The translations under genes were made by a program, and so were the position numbers. From Tumebacillus avium (GTDB taxonomy: Bacteria; Bacillota; Bacilli; Tumebacillales; Tumebacillaceae): 64,000 bases of DNA. Below the pieces are notes generated by a model. The model ran no database searches and was not told the origin of the DNA. It saw only the letters and a list, made by a program, of their open reading frames with translations. Below are positions 24,891 to 33,018 of the stretch, piece after piece; the first letter of the stretch is position 1, and each line of letters begins with the position of its first letter. Location: the NCBI RefSeq assembly GCF_002162355.1, contig NZ_CP021434.1:4518001-4582000 (forward strand), in the 5' to 3' direction.

Positions 24891-24892
24891 CC

Positions 24893-26356
24893 TTATGCTT
24901 TGAACTGCTCCATCATCGCGTCGAGTTTCGAAGAGATCTTCTCCAGTTCCTCGGCGACCTGCACCACTTCTTCCGAAGCGGAGATCGCTTTATCCGTTTC
25001 GACCGACATTTCGGCCGCTGCGGAGGACTGCTCCGACGCCGCTTCTTCCACGATGCGCACGATCTCGCTCATCGAAGAGACGCTGGTCGAGATCATGTCA
25101 AATTCTTCGGAGACCTGCTCGCCTTTCGTGCGGATCTTTTCGGTGGTGTCTTTGAGCAGGTGCGACTTCTCAGCGACCGCATCCGACTCATCGCGGATCT
25201 TATCGAGGATCTGCGCGATCTTCGATGTCGCCGACGCCGTCTCATCGGCCAGGGAGCGGATCTCGCTGGTCACCACGGCAAAGCCGCGGCCCGCTTCCCC
25301 CGCCCGTGCCGACTCGATCGCCGCGTTGAGCGCCAGCAGGTTGGTCTGCTGGGAGATGTTGACGATGATGTCGATGATCTGGGCGATGTTTTTCGTTTCG
25401 TCCTGCAGGCTTTTGACTTTCTGCGCGTTGTCGTTGGCGGTAACCAATGCTTCCTTGGTCACATCCAGAATCTCGCGCACCCGGTCGGTGCCGGTGTCAA
25501 CCGACTGCTGGACTTCGGTGTTCTTATCGGACAGCGAAGAGGAATACGCGCTGACCTGCTGGGCCAGCCCGGCCACGTTCTGAATGCCGACCGCCGTCTC
25601 CTGCAGCGCAGCCGAAGCGTGCGTGGAGGAGGAAGCGACCGTCTTGGCTTCCTTCAGGACTTCTTCTGCCGTCAACTGCAGCTTCTTGGACAAGGAGCGC
25701 ATCGTTTCGGTTGCAGAGGACAGCTCCTCGTTGCGCACGGAGATGTCGGCGACGAGCTCTTCCGTCTTGTCGCGCTCTGCTTTGAGCAGACCGCGCTGGG
25801 TGAACTCTTTGCGCAGTTCGCTCTCCTGCATGAAGCAGGTGAACATCCCGGCAAAGTTGGTCGAGAACAGGAAAAACGCATCGGTCAAAAGGTTCATTGT
25901 CGATGTGGAGGTCATAAACGCCATGCCGAACCACGCGGCGAAAATCGCCGTGCCCAACACGCTTGCATAGCGGAAACGCAGCCGCGACATCGTGTAGATG
26001 AAAATAAACAACATCATCATGCCATAATACAAAAACGATGCGTGCGGCGCGAGATACATCATGTACACCACGCCAAAACCGGACACGGTCGGGAACAGCA
26101 GCAACAAGGGCTGCATCAGGCGCTCAAAATACTTCGTGTACGACAGAATGAACGCAAGCAAGGTCAGCGGAATGGTCAAAGCAAACCGGATCAACCAAAA
26201 CTGATCTTTCACTTCCGGCACCAGCCATACGTCAAGTGCGGCAAAAACGAGCGACAATCCCAAGCCCATCAATAGCCCCATACGGGCCAGGTTGACCGAC
26301 TTCAGATAAAAGTCATGCTGAAACAGCCTCTCTTGCAGTCTTTTTTCGTTTGTCAC
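24893..26356 (-). CDS. Methyl-accepting chemotaxis protein with a multi-span membrane N-terminus
   Basis: A 487-residue chemoreceptor. About six hydrophobic segments occupy residues 20-185, with no periplasmic sensor domain and no clear HAMP domain. The coiled-coil signalling domain follows (about 210-485), with the conserved hairpin tip [20 protein letters not shown] and [16 protein letters not shown]. It probably senses membrane-linked or intracellular cues and passes them to CheA/CheW. The start is GTG. A candidate promoter (26392-26420) and terminator flank it. Confidence 0.87.
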   Translation of the reverse strand: MTNEKRLQERLFQHDFYLKSVNLARMGLLMGLGLSLVFAALDVWLVPEVKDQFWLIRFALTIPLTLLAFILSYTKYFERLMQPLLLLFPTVSGFGVVYMMYLAPHASFLYYGMMMLFIFIYTMSRLRFRYASVLGTAIFAAWFGMAFMTSTSTMNLLTDAFFLFSTNFAGMFTCFMQESELRKEFTQRGLLKAERDKTEELVADISVRNEELSSATETMRSLSKKLQLTAEEVLKEAKTVASSSTHASAALQETAVGIQNVAGLAQQVSAYSSSLSDKNTEVQQSVDTGTDRVREILDVTKEALVTANDNAQKVKSLQDETKNIAQIIDIIVNISQQTNLLALNAAIESARAGEAGRGFAVVTSEIRSLADETASATSKIAQILDKIRDESDAVAEKSHLLKDTTEKIRTKGEQVSEEFDMISTSVSSMSEIVRIVEEAASEQSSAAAEMSVETDKAISASEEVVQVAEELEKISSKLDAMMEQFKA

Positions 26357-26391
26357 AGTTCCACCCCTACACTATGAATCAATCAAACTCA

Positions 26392-26420
26392 ATTATAGGG
26401 GTTTTTTAACTTCATTTCCA
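26392..26420 (-). promoter_or_regulatory. Candidate promoter of the chemoreceptor gene
   Basis: TGGAAA (26420-26415) and a perfect TATAAT (26397-26392) are 17 bases apart, 36 bases before the GTG start. The -10 is strong and the -35 weak. Confidence 0.5.
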
Positions 26421-26423
26421 TAG

Positions 26424-26452
26424 CAAAAAACCGGGGATCTCATCCCCGGTTA
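26424..26452 (-). terminator. Terminator of the TetR-controlled membrane pair
   Basis: The 10-bp stem AACCGGGGAT/ATCCCCGGTT overlaps the stop codon of the upstream gene and is followed by six T on the minus strand. Confidence 0.85.
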
Positions 26453-27085
26453 ACTTTTTGTCAGTCGATATCCATAATAGATCAGCCCGATGCCAATCGA
26501 GTTGGCAAGCGGCAGCATCTGCGGCAGGTCGAGGCGCGTAAACGTCCCGCCCATCGCGATGATCAGCGACCCGATCCCAATCCACAGACCCGATTTGGAA
26601 CGGCGCGCGATCGCGGTGAAAAATGCGCCGCCGATCAGAGCCAGACTGCCCGGAATCGTCAGGATCGGCGAGAAGATGCGCACCGCGCTCGGCAGCGCTT
26701 CGCCGCCGATCTCGCCTTCCGCCCCTTGCAGCACCGTCAGATCGACCGGCACCGTCAAGGCCTGGTACAGCATAACCGCTGTGACGCCTACGATCAGCAC
26801 CAGAAAGACATGGGCCCAGCGGGGCCTGATCGTAAAATACAGCTGGCCCGCCCCGAGGAATGCGACAAGCGATGCTGCCGATACATACCACAGCCGGTAG
26901 ACAGTCTCGTCCCAGCCCCAAATATAGGAGAGTGCGCTGCCCAGCGCGCTGAAGGTGTACATCAGAAAGCCGATCAGCCAGGCCAGCTGAGCCGCCTTGC
27001 GCTTCCGCAGCCACTCCTGCAGGATCTGCAGGGAGAAATAGCCGGCGAGCAGCGTGGCAAAGCTCCACAACAACAAGTTCATCAT
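26450..27085 (-). CDS. Multi-span membrane protein of unknown function
   Basis: A 211-residue protein with about seven hydrophobic segments and few charged residues. Polar marks are EWLRKRKAAQLAW after the first segment and RRSKSG before the sixth. I do not recognise a family. It is 12 bases downstream of another membrane gene, and the pair follows a promoter with a palindromic operator next to a tetR gene. It might be a transporter or sensor subunit working with its neighbour. Confidence 0.75.
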   Translation of the reverse strand: MMNLLLWSFATLLAGYFSLQILQEWLRKRKAAQLAWLIGFLMYTFSALGSALSYIWGWDETVYRLWYVSAASLVAFLGAGQLYFTIRPRWAHVFLVLIVGVTAVMLYQALTVPVDLTVLQGAEGEIGGEALPSAVRIFSPILTIPGSLALIGGAFFTAIARRSKSGLWIGIGSLIIAMGGTFTRLDLPQMLPLANSIGIGLIYYGYRLTKS

Positions 27086-27097
27086 GCGTCCTTCTTT

Positions 27098-27550
27098 CTA
27101 CGTGATCTTCAGAGAAACGACGCCAAGCACCGCCAGCACGCCAACGACGGTGACCAGCAGCACCAAGCGGTACGGCCATGCTGCTTGGATCGCAGCGTCT
27201 GCCCCGCCTGCCGTGTGCAGACGCTTTTTCAAACGGCGCCCCACCAAAGCGAGCACGATGGTGGAGAACAAGACCATCATCGAGCCGCCTTGTTCCATAA
27301 ACGAGATCCAAAACGGCAGATTGCTATGTTCAATCCCCAACTGCTGGAGCATGACGGCGCCCGAGATCAGCACGATCACTGCGCTCGGATGCGACAGGCT
27401 GTTCGTCAGCTTGAGGTACGCGATGATCTGTGCTTTAACAGTTTCTCCCGCACCGCGTTTGATCATGACGAGCAAAAAGCATAACACGACCAAACTGCCC
27501 AGCCAAATGGCCAGACCGGTGATATGCAAAAAGAACATGAATTCATACAT
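27098..27550 (-). CDS. CopD/DUF2269-like four-span membrane protein
   Basis: A 150-residue membrane protein with about four spans. The start MYEFMFFLHITGLAIWLGS, with a histidine in the first helix, and a second histidine in LTNSLSHPSAVIV resemble the CopD/DUF2269 group of possible heme- or copper-binding membrane proteins. This is a weak pattern match. It is the first gene after the promoter at 27609-27637 and the palindrome at 27585-27606. Confidence 0.7.
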   Translation of the reverse strand: MYEFMFFLHITGLAIWLGSLVVLCFLLVMIKRGAGETVKAQIIAYLKLTNSLSHPSAVIVLISGAVMLQQLGIEHSNLPFWISFMEQGGSMMVLFSTIVLALVGRRLKKRLHTAGGADAAIQAAWPYRLVLLVTVVGVLAVLGVVSLKIT

Positions 27551-27584
27551 CAGACTTCACCTCGATCTCGATACGTGCAAAAGC

Positions 27585-27606
27585 AACCCGACACTAGTGT
27601 CGGGTT
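27585..27606. promoter_or_regulatory. Perfect 22-bp palindrome, probable TetR-family operator
   Basis: AACCCGACACT-AGTGTCGGGTT is a perfect inverted repeat without spacer. It starts three bases downstream of a -10 box and lies between tetR and the membrane pair, the usual position for a repressor site. It could also act as a hairpin after the tetR stop, though the T run after it is short. Confidence 0.7.
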
Positions 27607-27608
27607 TG

Positions 27609-27637
27609 ATTATGTCATAGGCTGACCCGTGAGTCAA
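27609..27637 (-). promoter_or_regulatory. Sigma-A promoter of the TetR-linked membrane pair
   Basis: TTGACT (27637-27632) and CATAAT (27614-27609) are 17 bases apart on the minus strand. The -35 box begins four bases after the tetR stop codon. Confidence 0.75.
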
Positions 27638-27640
27638 GAA

Positions 27641-28219
27641 TCAATTCGGGACCTGCAGACCGCCGTACAAGAGGTCGAAAATCTGCTCGCTCCACCTCCC
27701 TGCCTGCAGCCCTTCCGGGTTCGGCAGCAGAACAGATTGGAACAGCAGCGCGGCGATCATCGCGGTCGGCACGTCGCGGCGGATTGCGTTTTGCCCTTGC
27801 GCTGTTTCCAGCGCTGCGGTCATCAGTTCGGCCAGCCACTGGTGATCCTCCTGTACGGCGGCGAGCGCCTGGGCCACTTTTTCCGAAGCGGCACCCGCTG
27901 CTTTGAGCGCCGGGATCAGCTGCACGATCTGATGGAGTTGCGAATGCGTGTGGAAGATGCGGATCATCCCTTTGATCTGCAGCAGGGCTTCGTCCTCGGC
28001 CCGCAGGCTTTCGCATTCTGCGATGATCCCGGCCATCGCGTCGGTCATGTAGGCGGCGATCAGGTCGTCTTTGTTGGAAAAGTGGTCGTAGAGCGTGCTG
28101 CGACCGACGCCTAAGCGTTCGGAGAGCAGAGAGAAATTGAACCCGTCATAACCTCGCTCCACAAGCAGCCGTTCGGTGGCGGTCATCAGGTCGCCCCGCT
28201 CCACTTTTTTCTTCGCCAC
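27641..28219 (-). CDS. TetR/AcrR-family transcriptional regulator
   Basis: A 192-residue regulator. The N-terminal helix-turn-helix is seen as GYDGFNFSLLSERLGVGRSTLYDHFSNK (in two blocks, residues 22-50), followed by an all-helical ligand and dimerisation domain. The start is GTG with GAAGG upstream. Immediately downstream are a promoter and a perfect palindrome leading to two membrane protein genes, so it most likely represses that pair. The inducer is unknown. Confidence 0.88.
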   Translation of the reverse strand: MAKKKVERGDLMTATERLLVERGYDGFNFSLLSERLGVGRSTLYDHFSNKDDLIAAYMTDAMAGIIAECESLRAEDEALLQIKGMIRIFHTHSQLHQIVQLIPALKAAGAASEKVAQALAAVQEDHQWLAELMTAALETAQGQNAIRRDVPTAMIAALLFQSVLLPNPEGLQAGRWSEQIFDLLYGGLQVPN

Positions 28220-28246
28220 AAGCTCTACCTTCTTTCCGTGTGCGTG

Positions 28247-30388
28247 CTAGGCGTGCTGCAGGGAACGCTTGCAGAGCACGCCTTTGATCGCAAAATAGTC
28301 GACGTCGCCAGGCAGCGCTTCTTTGAGCGGCTTGAGCGTTTCTGCGCCCAGTTCGTCGATCGCAGCCAGGATCAGGCTTTCCTGCTCCGGCGGGATGATC
28401 CGCTCCCACTGCACCGGCTGCCCTTCGGAGATGGCGCGGATGATGTGATCCTGCACGGTGACCGGCTTCAGCCCGCGCTCGTCGGCGACTTCGGCGAGCG
28501 ACAGGCCGTCTTGGAACAGCTGGTAGGACTTGAGGTGGCTTGGCGTCTCGTCTCCTGCTGCCCCCTCCTGTGCAGCAGGCGCGGGGGTGCGGGTCGAGGT
28601 GATGCCGCGCTCCTGTGCGTACTCCTGCAACAGTTGCAGGAACGGGGTGCCGTAGCGGGCCATCTTGCCTTCGCCGATCCCTTTGACACCGAGCATCGCC
28701 GCTTCGTCGGTCGGGCAGTATTCGCTCAGTTCGCGCAGCGTGCTGTCCGAGAAAATGATGTACGGCGGCACTTTTTCACGCTGCGAGATCTCTTTGCGCA
28801 GTTCGCGCAGGCGTTCGAACAGCGTGTTGTCGCCGCTGACCGTCTTTTCCGGGCGCAGGCGGATCTTTTGCAAAACTTGCGCTTGCCCTTTCAGCACTTG
28901 CGCCGCTTGGGCGTCGAGGCGCACCACCGGATACTGCCCGTCGGTGAGCACGAGATACCCTTCGGCGATCAGGACGTGGATCAGGTCGGTGATCTCTTTT
29001 TCTTTGTAGGACTTCATCAAGCCGTAGGTCGGCAGCTTGTCGAAGCCGAACTGGAGCACTTTTTTGTTCGCCGAGCCTTTCAAGACTTGGGCGACGAGGG
29101 ACGCGCCAAAGCGCTCCTTCATCCGGTAGATGCAGGAGAAGATCTTTTGGGCCTCGACGGTGATGTCTTTCAGTTCGCTTTCGTCTTTGCAGTTGGAGCA
29201 GACGCCGCACGGTTCCACCGCTTCATCGTCGAAATACTCGAGGATGTAGTTGCGCAGGCAGCGCGTGGTGTGCGAGAAGTCGACCATGGTCTGGAGCTTC
29301 TTGTACTCCTGCGGTTTGCGCTCGGGGGCCATCACCGACTGCTCGATGAGAAACTTCTGCAGTTGCACATCCTGCGGGTGGTACAGCAGGATGCATTCGC
29401 TGGGCTCGCCGTCGCGTCCGGCGCGGCCTGCTTCCTGATAGTACGATTCCATGTTTTTCGGCAGGTTGACGTGCAGCACATAGCGGACGTTTGACTTGTC
29501 GATGCCCATGCCAAATGCGTTGGTGGCGACCATGATGCGGATGTCGTCGTAGAGGAACTGCTCTTGGTAGAGCGTCTTCTCTTCGTCGCTCAGCCCGGCG
29601 TGGTATTTGCCGGCCGTGAAGCCGCGCTGCAGCAGTTCGGCGTGCAAAGTGTCGACTTCTTTGCGGGTGGCGGCGTAGATGACGCCGGCCTGTTCGCGGA
29701 CTTGTTCCAGATAGTGCAGCACAAAATCGCGCTTGTTCTCCCCGCGCAGGACTTTGAACGTGAGGTTCTCGCGATTAAACCCGGTGACGAACGAATACTC
29801 CGGGTCGATGCCAAGAAGCTCGACGATATCAAGCGTGACCTCGGTGGTCGCGGTCGCCGTAAACGCGGTGACGAGCGGACGCTGGGGCAGCAGGTCAAGC
29901 ACCTTGGGAACGGCGAGATAGCTGGGGCGGAAGTCGTGACCCCACTGAGAAATGCAATGCGCTTCGTCGATGGCGATCATCGAGATGGGGAGAGTTTCGA
30001 GCTGGGAGCGGAACCGTTCGGAGTCGAGCCGCTCCGGGGCGATGTAGATCAGCTTGTACGCGCCGTGGCGGGCTGCTTCCATGCGCTCTTCCGCTTGGGA
30101 CTGGGTGAGCGATGAGTTGATATACGTGGCGGGGATGTCGATGCTGGTGAGCGCGTCGACTTGGTCTTTCATGAGGGAGATCAGGGGGGAGATGACCAGG
30201 GTGACACCGGGCAGCAGGAGCGCCGGGATCTGGTAGCAGATCGATTTGCCTCCGCCGGTCGGCATGATGCCTAGGACATCGTGTCCGCTCAAGATGCTGG
30301 CAATGATCCGTTCCTGTCCTTTGCGGAACGAATCGTACCCGTAGTATTTCTTGAGCAGGTGCAGAGCTTGTTCAAACACGGGCAACAC
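28247..30388 (-). CDS. recQ: RecQ-family ATP-dependent DNA helicase
   Basis: A 713-residue 3'-5' helicase. Walker A is MPTGGGKSICYQIPAL, motif II IDEAHCISQWGHDFR, motif VI QEAGRAGRDGEPSE. The RecQ zinc-binding cysteines are in RCLRNYIL and CGVCSNC, and an HRDC domain lies at about 515-595. Beyond it is a C-terminal helix-turn-helix-like tail (LAEVADERGLKPVTVQDHI) as in bacilli. It unwinds recombination intermediates. It is 27 bases upstream of tetR, so the two may be co-transcribed. Confidence 0.94.
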   Translation of the reverse strand: MLPVFEQALHLLKKYYGYDSFRKGQERIIASILSGHDVLGIMPTGGGKSICYQIPALLLPGVTLVISPLISLMKDQVDALTSIDIPATYINSSLTQSQAEERMEAARHGAYKLIYIAPERLDSERFRSQLETLPISMIAIDEAHCISQWGHDFRPSYLAVPKVLDLLPQRPLVTAFTATATTEVTLDIVELLGIDPEYSFVTGFNRENLTFKVLRGENKRDFVLHYLEQVREQAGVIYAATRKEVDTLHAELLQRGFTAGKYHAGLSDEEKTLYQEQFLYDDIRIMVATNAFGMGIDKSNVRYVLHVNLPKNMESYYQEAGRAGRDGEPSECILLYHPQDVQLQKFLIEQSVMAPERKPQEYKKLQTMVDFSHTTRCLRNYILEYFDDEAVEPCGVCSNCKDESELKDITVEAQKIFSCIYRMKERFGASLVAQVLKGSANKKVLQFGFDKLPTYGLMKSYKEKEITDLIHVLIAEGYLVLTDGQYPVVRLDAQAAQVLKGQAQVLQKIRLRPEKTVSGDNTLFERLRELRKEISQREKVPPYIIFSDSTLRELSEYCPTDEAAMLGVKGIGEGKMARYGTPFLQLLQEYAQERGITSTRTPAPAAQEGAAGDETPSHLKSYQLFQDGLSLAEVADERGLKPVTVQDHIIRAISEGQPVQWERIIPPEQESLILAAIDELGAETLKPLKEALPGDVDYFAIKGVLCKRSLQHA

Positions 30389-30470
30389 CTCGCTTTCCTT
30401 CTATCCTACCACCCCTTCTGTAAAAAAGAAACGAGACTTCTGTGCAAATCCGGGCCAAAAATGTTCAATC

Positions 30471-30499
30471 TAGGCAAAGCGACAAGCTTGCGCTATAAT
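30471..30499 (+). promoter_or_regulatory. Candidate promoter of the coiled-coil gene
   Basis: TAGGCA (30471-30476) and a perfect TATAAT (30494-30499) are 17 bases apart, about 100 bases upstream of the ATG at 30601. A small palindrome CTCTTTTAAAAGAG lies in the leader at about 30543-30556. Confidence 0.55.
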
Positions 30500-30600
30500 G
30501 ACCACATCCTGCTCTTCCGACTTACAAAATACGTGGATGTTACTCTTTTAAAAGAGAGACAGCATCCCTTTCACTCCAATTGAAAAGGAGCAAGATCCCC

Positions 30601-31248
30601 ATGGAACAAAAACTCGACCAAGTCCTCTCCATCCTCACCGCCATTCAGCAAAACGTCTCCGCTATTCAGCAAGACGTAACCGGACTTCAGAAAAACGTCT
30701 CCGCTATTCAGCAAGACGTAACCGGACTTCAGAAAAACGTCTCCGCTATTCAGCAAGACGTAACCGGACTTCAGCAAAACGTCTCCGCACTTCAGCAAGA
30801 CTTCACGGCTTTCAAGGCTGAAACTGCAGCCAACTTCACAAGACTGGAACAACGAATCACCGGTCTGGAAGAAGAGGTAGCGGGTTTGAAACAGGAGTTT
30901 TACGATCACCGTCAAGAGTTTAATGATCTCCGTCAGGAATTTAACGAGCACCGCCACGAGTTTAGCGATCTCCGTCAGGAGTTTAACGAGCACCGTCAGG
31001 AATTTATCGCGTTTACGGAGGAGACCGCCACGCATTTTGCCATCGTGGAACGGGACATTGCTGCGGTGCAGGCAAAAACCGGCTTCATGGAAAAGCATTT
31101 CGCCATGATCAATGAGCATACCCTTCATATCCTCAAGTTCCTGCCCAGTCACTTTGAGCTACAGTGCCTGGTGTACAAGCACCAGATCATCTTAGCGAAA
31201 CTTCACATTCAGCGCGAAGAACAAGCACCTGTTGAAGTTGCCGTTTAA
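30601..31248 (+). CDS. Heptad-repeat coiled-coil protein of unknown function
   Basis: A 215-residue protein that is almost entirely one coiled coil. From residue 15 the sequence runs in exact seven-residue steps: IQQNVSA, IQQDVTG, LQKNVSA repeated to about residue 63, then EFNDLRQ, EFNEHRH types to about 140. There is no signal peptide or membrane segment. The last 40 residues (HILKFLPSHFELQCLVYKH) may be a small helical end domain. AAGGAG precedes the ATG at 30601 by ten bases. It is a single-gene unit with its own promoter and terminator. Relatedness to a known family is not clear. Confidence 0.8.
   Translation: MEQKLDQVLSILTAIQQNVSAIQQDVTGLQKNVSAIQQDVTGLQKNVSAIQQDVTGLQQNVSALQQDFTAFKAETAANFTRLEQRITGLEEEVAGLKQEFYDHRQEFNDLRQEFNEHRHEFSDLRQEFNEHRQEFIAFTEETATHFAIVERDIAAVQAKTGFMEKHFAMINEHTLHILKFLPSHFELQCLVYKHQIILAKLHIQREEQAPVEVAV
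30643..30789 (+). repeat. Tandem 42-bp repeat inside the coiled-coil gene
   Basis: Two identical 42-base units (30664-30705 and 30706-30747) and a third with two changes (30748-30789), preceded by a half unit. Each encodes IQQDVTGLQKNVSA. The identity at DNA level suggests recent copy-number change in frame. Confidence 0.88.
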
Positions 31249-31250
31249 TC

Positions 31251-31289
31251 AAAAGAGTCAACCTCCACTCCGAGGTTGACTCTCCCCTT
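31251..31289. terminator. Bidirectional terminator between the coiled-coil and rocB-like genes
   Basis: The 11-bp stem GAGTCAACCTC/GAGGTTGACTC lies between the convergent genes, with CCCCTTTT to the right and AAAA to the left. Confidence 0.75.
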
Positions 31290-32915
31290 TTACTTCCCCG
31301 CCAATAACTTCTCGATCGCCAATGGCAACAGTTCCCTTAGCGTACCAAACGAATAGCTCAGCTCCAGTCGCTCCGTCCACTTGTGCGCATCTTTCCCCAC
31401 CGGGCCAATGTTCAGCACCGGCACATCCAGCCGCTTCATTTCATCCAATGGCAGCTGATACCCTTTTTCCCACAGGGGCATGTTGGCCGTCATCGGGCGC
31501 ATCGCATCCGGCGGCACCGGCAGCCCGACATAGCTGAGGTCGCAGATCCCCGGGAAAAAGTGCACCTGCTCCAGCTCAATCCCATACGTATCCTCCGCAC
31601 GCTTGATTACGTCTGCCACCACATCCTGCACCAAGCAGTGACGGCGCGAACTCACGGCCGGGTAAAACGACGGCGTGAAAAAGACCACGATCATCGGCGC
31701 CAATTCTTTGCACAGTCCGGCCAGATCATCAACCAGTTCCACCGAGAAGTTCCGATCGTCCATCCCGCCGCGCCCGGCCGCCAACTTCGCCTGACGCTGT
31801 TCCAGCACTTCCTGCCCATGTGTCTGCACGGCATATGCATGCAGCTGTTCATAGCTGAGCACCCGCACCGAGACCGCTCCGCTTTCTGCCGAGCCCAACT
31901 GCCGGCTGTGTTGGATGCGCTCTGCATAATGCTGCTCAATCTTCCGCGCTGCCCGGTTTGCAGCTGTCAGCAACTGCTGCATGACATCATCGATCGACCG
32001 CTCGAACAAAAACAGATTAAACAACGTCACCGCCCGGCTGGGAATCTGCACCGAATAGTCTTTGCGCAGATCCTTCTGCAGCAAATTGGTCGGCGGCGGG
32101 GTCACTTCCCCTTCCACCCGCTCGCAAAAATCGGCGTTCAACTCCACTTCCAGCGTCGCCAAGGATGCCATCAGATTCGCATTCAAGCCCCGAAACGGCT
32201 CCCCGACATGCGATTCCTTCCCGTAGCAGTACAGCCCCGGCAGCACTTTGCCGATCGTCCCGGTGTAGAGGTACTTTTTCGTGTCACCCGGCGGCAGCGC
32301 AAACATCGGCTCTGAGTTGAGCACCGCTTGGTACTCCAGACCATGCTCTTCCGCAAGTTTCAGCATGGCCGGCACCGCTGCCCGCATCCCGATTGAGTCC
32401 ACCTCTTCATCCGGCACGGTCAGCAAGAGCACATTCCCGGCAAACTTCCCGGCGCACGCCTGCTCCACCATCGCCATCTGCAAGGCCAGCCCGGCCTTCA
32501 TATCCATCGTCCCGCGCCCGAACAGCCACTCCCCCGACTTCAGATCATCCTGCACCTCGGGAGGTAGCACTTCCTGGTGCTCATTAAAGAACCTGGTCAG
32601 TTCTTTCGCATCAAACGCCATGTCCTTCCACTCGCCATAGTCCTGCACCGACACCACGTCAAAATGCGAGAGCAGCACCACCGTCTCGCGCACATCCGGC
32701 GCCTTTTTCACCAAAGCGGTCACAAACTCCCGCCCATCCCCGGTCGGATGGAGCTGCAGATGCTCGCGATGCGCCTGAAAATAAGCCAGCGTCCCCAGCT
32801 TCTCTGCGACCAGCCCCGGCACCGCTTTTTCCGCGTCGGTCAGCGTGATGCTTGGCACTCGCACCAGTTCGCACAAGAGCTCTGTCAAATCCGCTTTCGT
32901 CTGCCACATCTCCAT
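31290..32915 (-). CDS. rocB: RocB-like M20-family peptidase
   Basis: A 541-residue zinc-dependent amidohydrolase resembling RocB of the arginine utilisation pathway. It shows the M20 metal-ligand pattern: LLSHFDVVSV (near residue 85), GRGTMDMKAGLALQ (near 135) and TVPDEEVDSIGMR (near 170), then a long C-terminal part typical of RocB. The reaction of RocB is not firmly known. The ATG at 32915 has GGAGGAGG seven bases upstream. A palindrome with embedded -10-like sequence (32947-32963) precedes it. Confidence 0.8.
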   Translation of the reverse strand: MEMWQTKADLTELLCELVRVPSITLTDAEKAVPGLVAEKLGTLAYFQAHREHLQLHPTGDGREFVTALVKKAPDVRETVVLLSHFDVVSVQDYGEWKDMAFDAKELTRFFNEHQEVLPPEVQDDLKSGEWLFGRGTMDMKAGLALQMAMVEQACAGKFAGNVLLLTVPDEEVDSIGMRAAVPAMLKLAEEHGLEYQAVLNSEPMFALPPGDTKKYLYTGTIGKVLPGLYCYGKESHVGEPFRGLNANLMASLATLEVELNADFCERVEGEVTPPPTNLLQKDLRKDYSVQIPSRAVTLFNLFLFERSIDDVMQQLLTAANRAARKIEQHYAERIQHSRQLGSAESGAVSVRVLSYEQLHAYAVQTHGQEVLEQRQAKLAAGRGGMDDRNFSVELVDDLAGLCKELAPMIVVFFTPSFYPAVSSRRHCLVQDVVADVIKRAEDTYGIELEQVHFFPGICDLSYVGLPVPPDAMRPMTANMPLWEKGYQLPLDEMKRLDVPVLNIGPVGKDAHKWTERLELSYSFGTLRELLPLAIEKLLAGK

Positions 32916-32946
32916 CGCTCCGCCTCCTCCCATCACTCTAGTAAAT

Positions 32947-32963
32947 TTATAATGCCATTATAA
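32947..32963. promoter_or_regulatory. Palindrome in the rocB-like promoter region
   Basis: TTATAAT-GCC-ATTATAA is a perfect 7-3-7 inverted repeat that contains a TATAAT sequence, about 30 bases upstream of the rocB-like start. It may be an operator over the -10 box. Confidence 0.45.
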
Positions 32964-33004
32964 CAAAAAGAGCACCAAAGACCCACGATGGCCTTTGATG
33001 CTCT
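32964..33004 (-). terminator. Terminator of the second DacF-like gene
   Basis: GAGCATCAAAGGCC pairs with GGTCTTTGGTGCTC on the minus strand and is followed by TTTTT, shortly after the stop at 33019. Confidence 0.8.
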
Positions 33005-33018
33005 CCCGTTCATTTCAA

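Noticed and set aside
30643..30789. Direct repeats that could be taken for a CRISPR array
   Set aside because: The repeats are contiguous 42-base units without spacers and lie in frame inside a coding sequence for heptads.
32947..32963. PerR box before the rocB-like gene
   Set aside because: The arms match but the spacer is three bases instead of one, so it is only listed as a palindrome.
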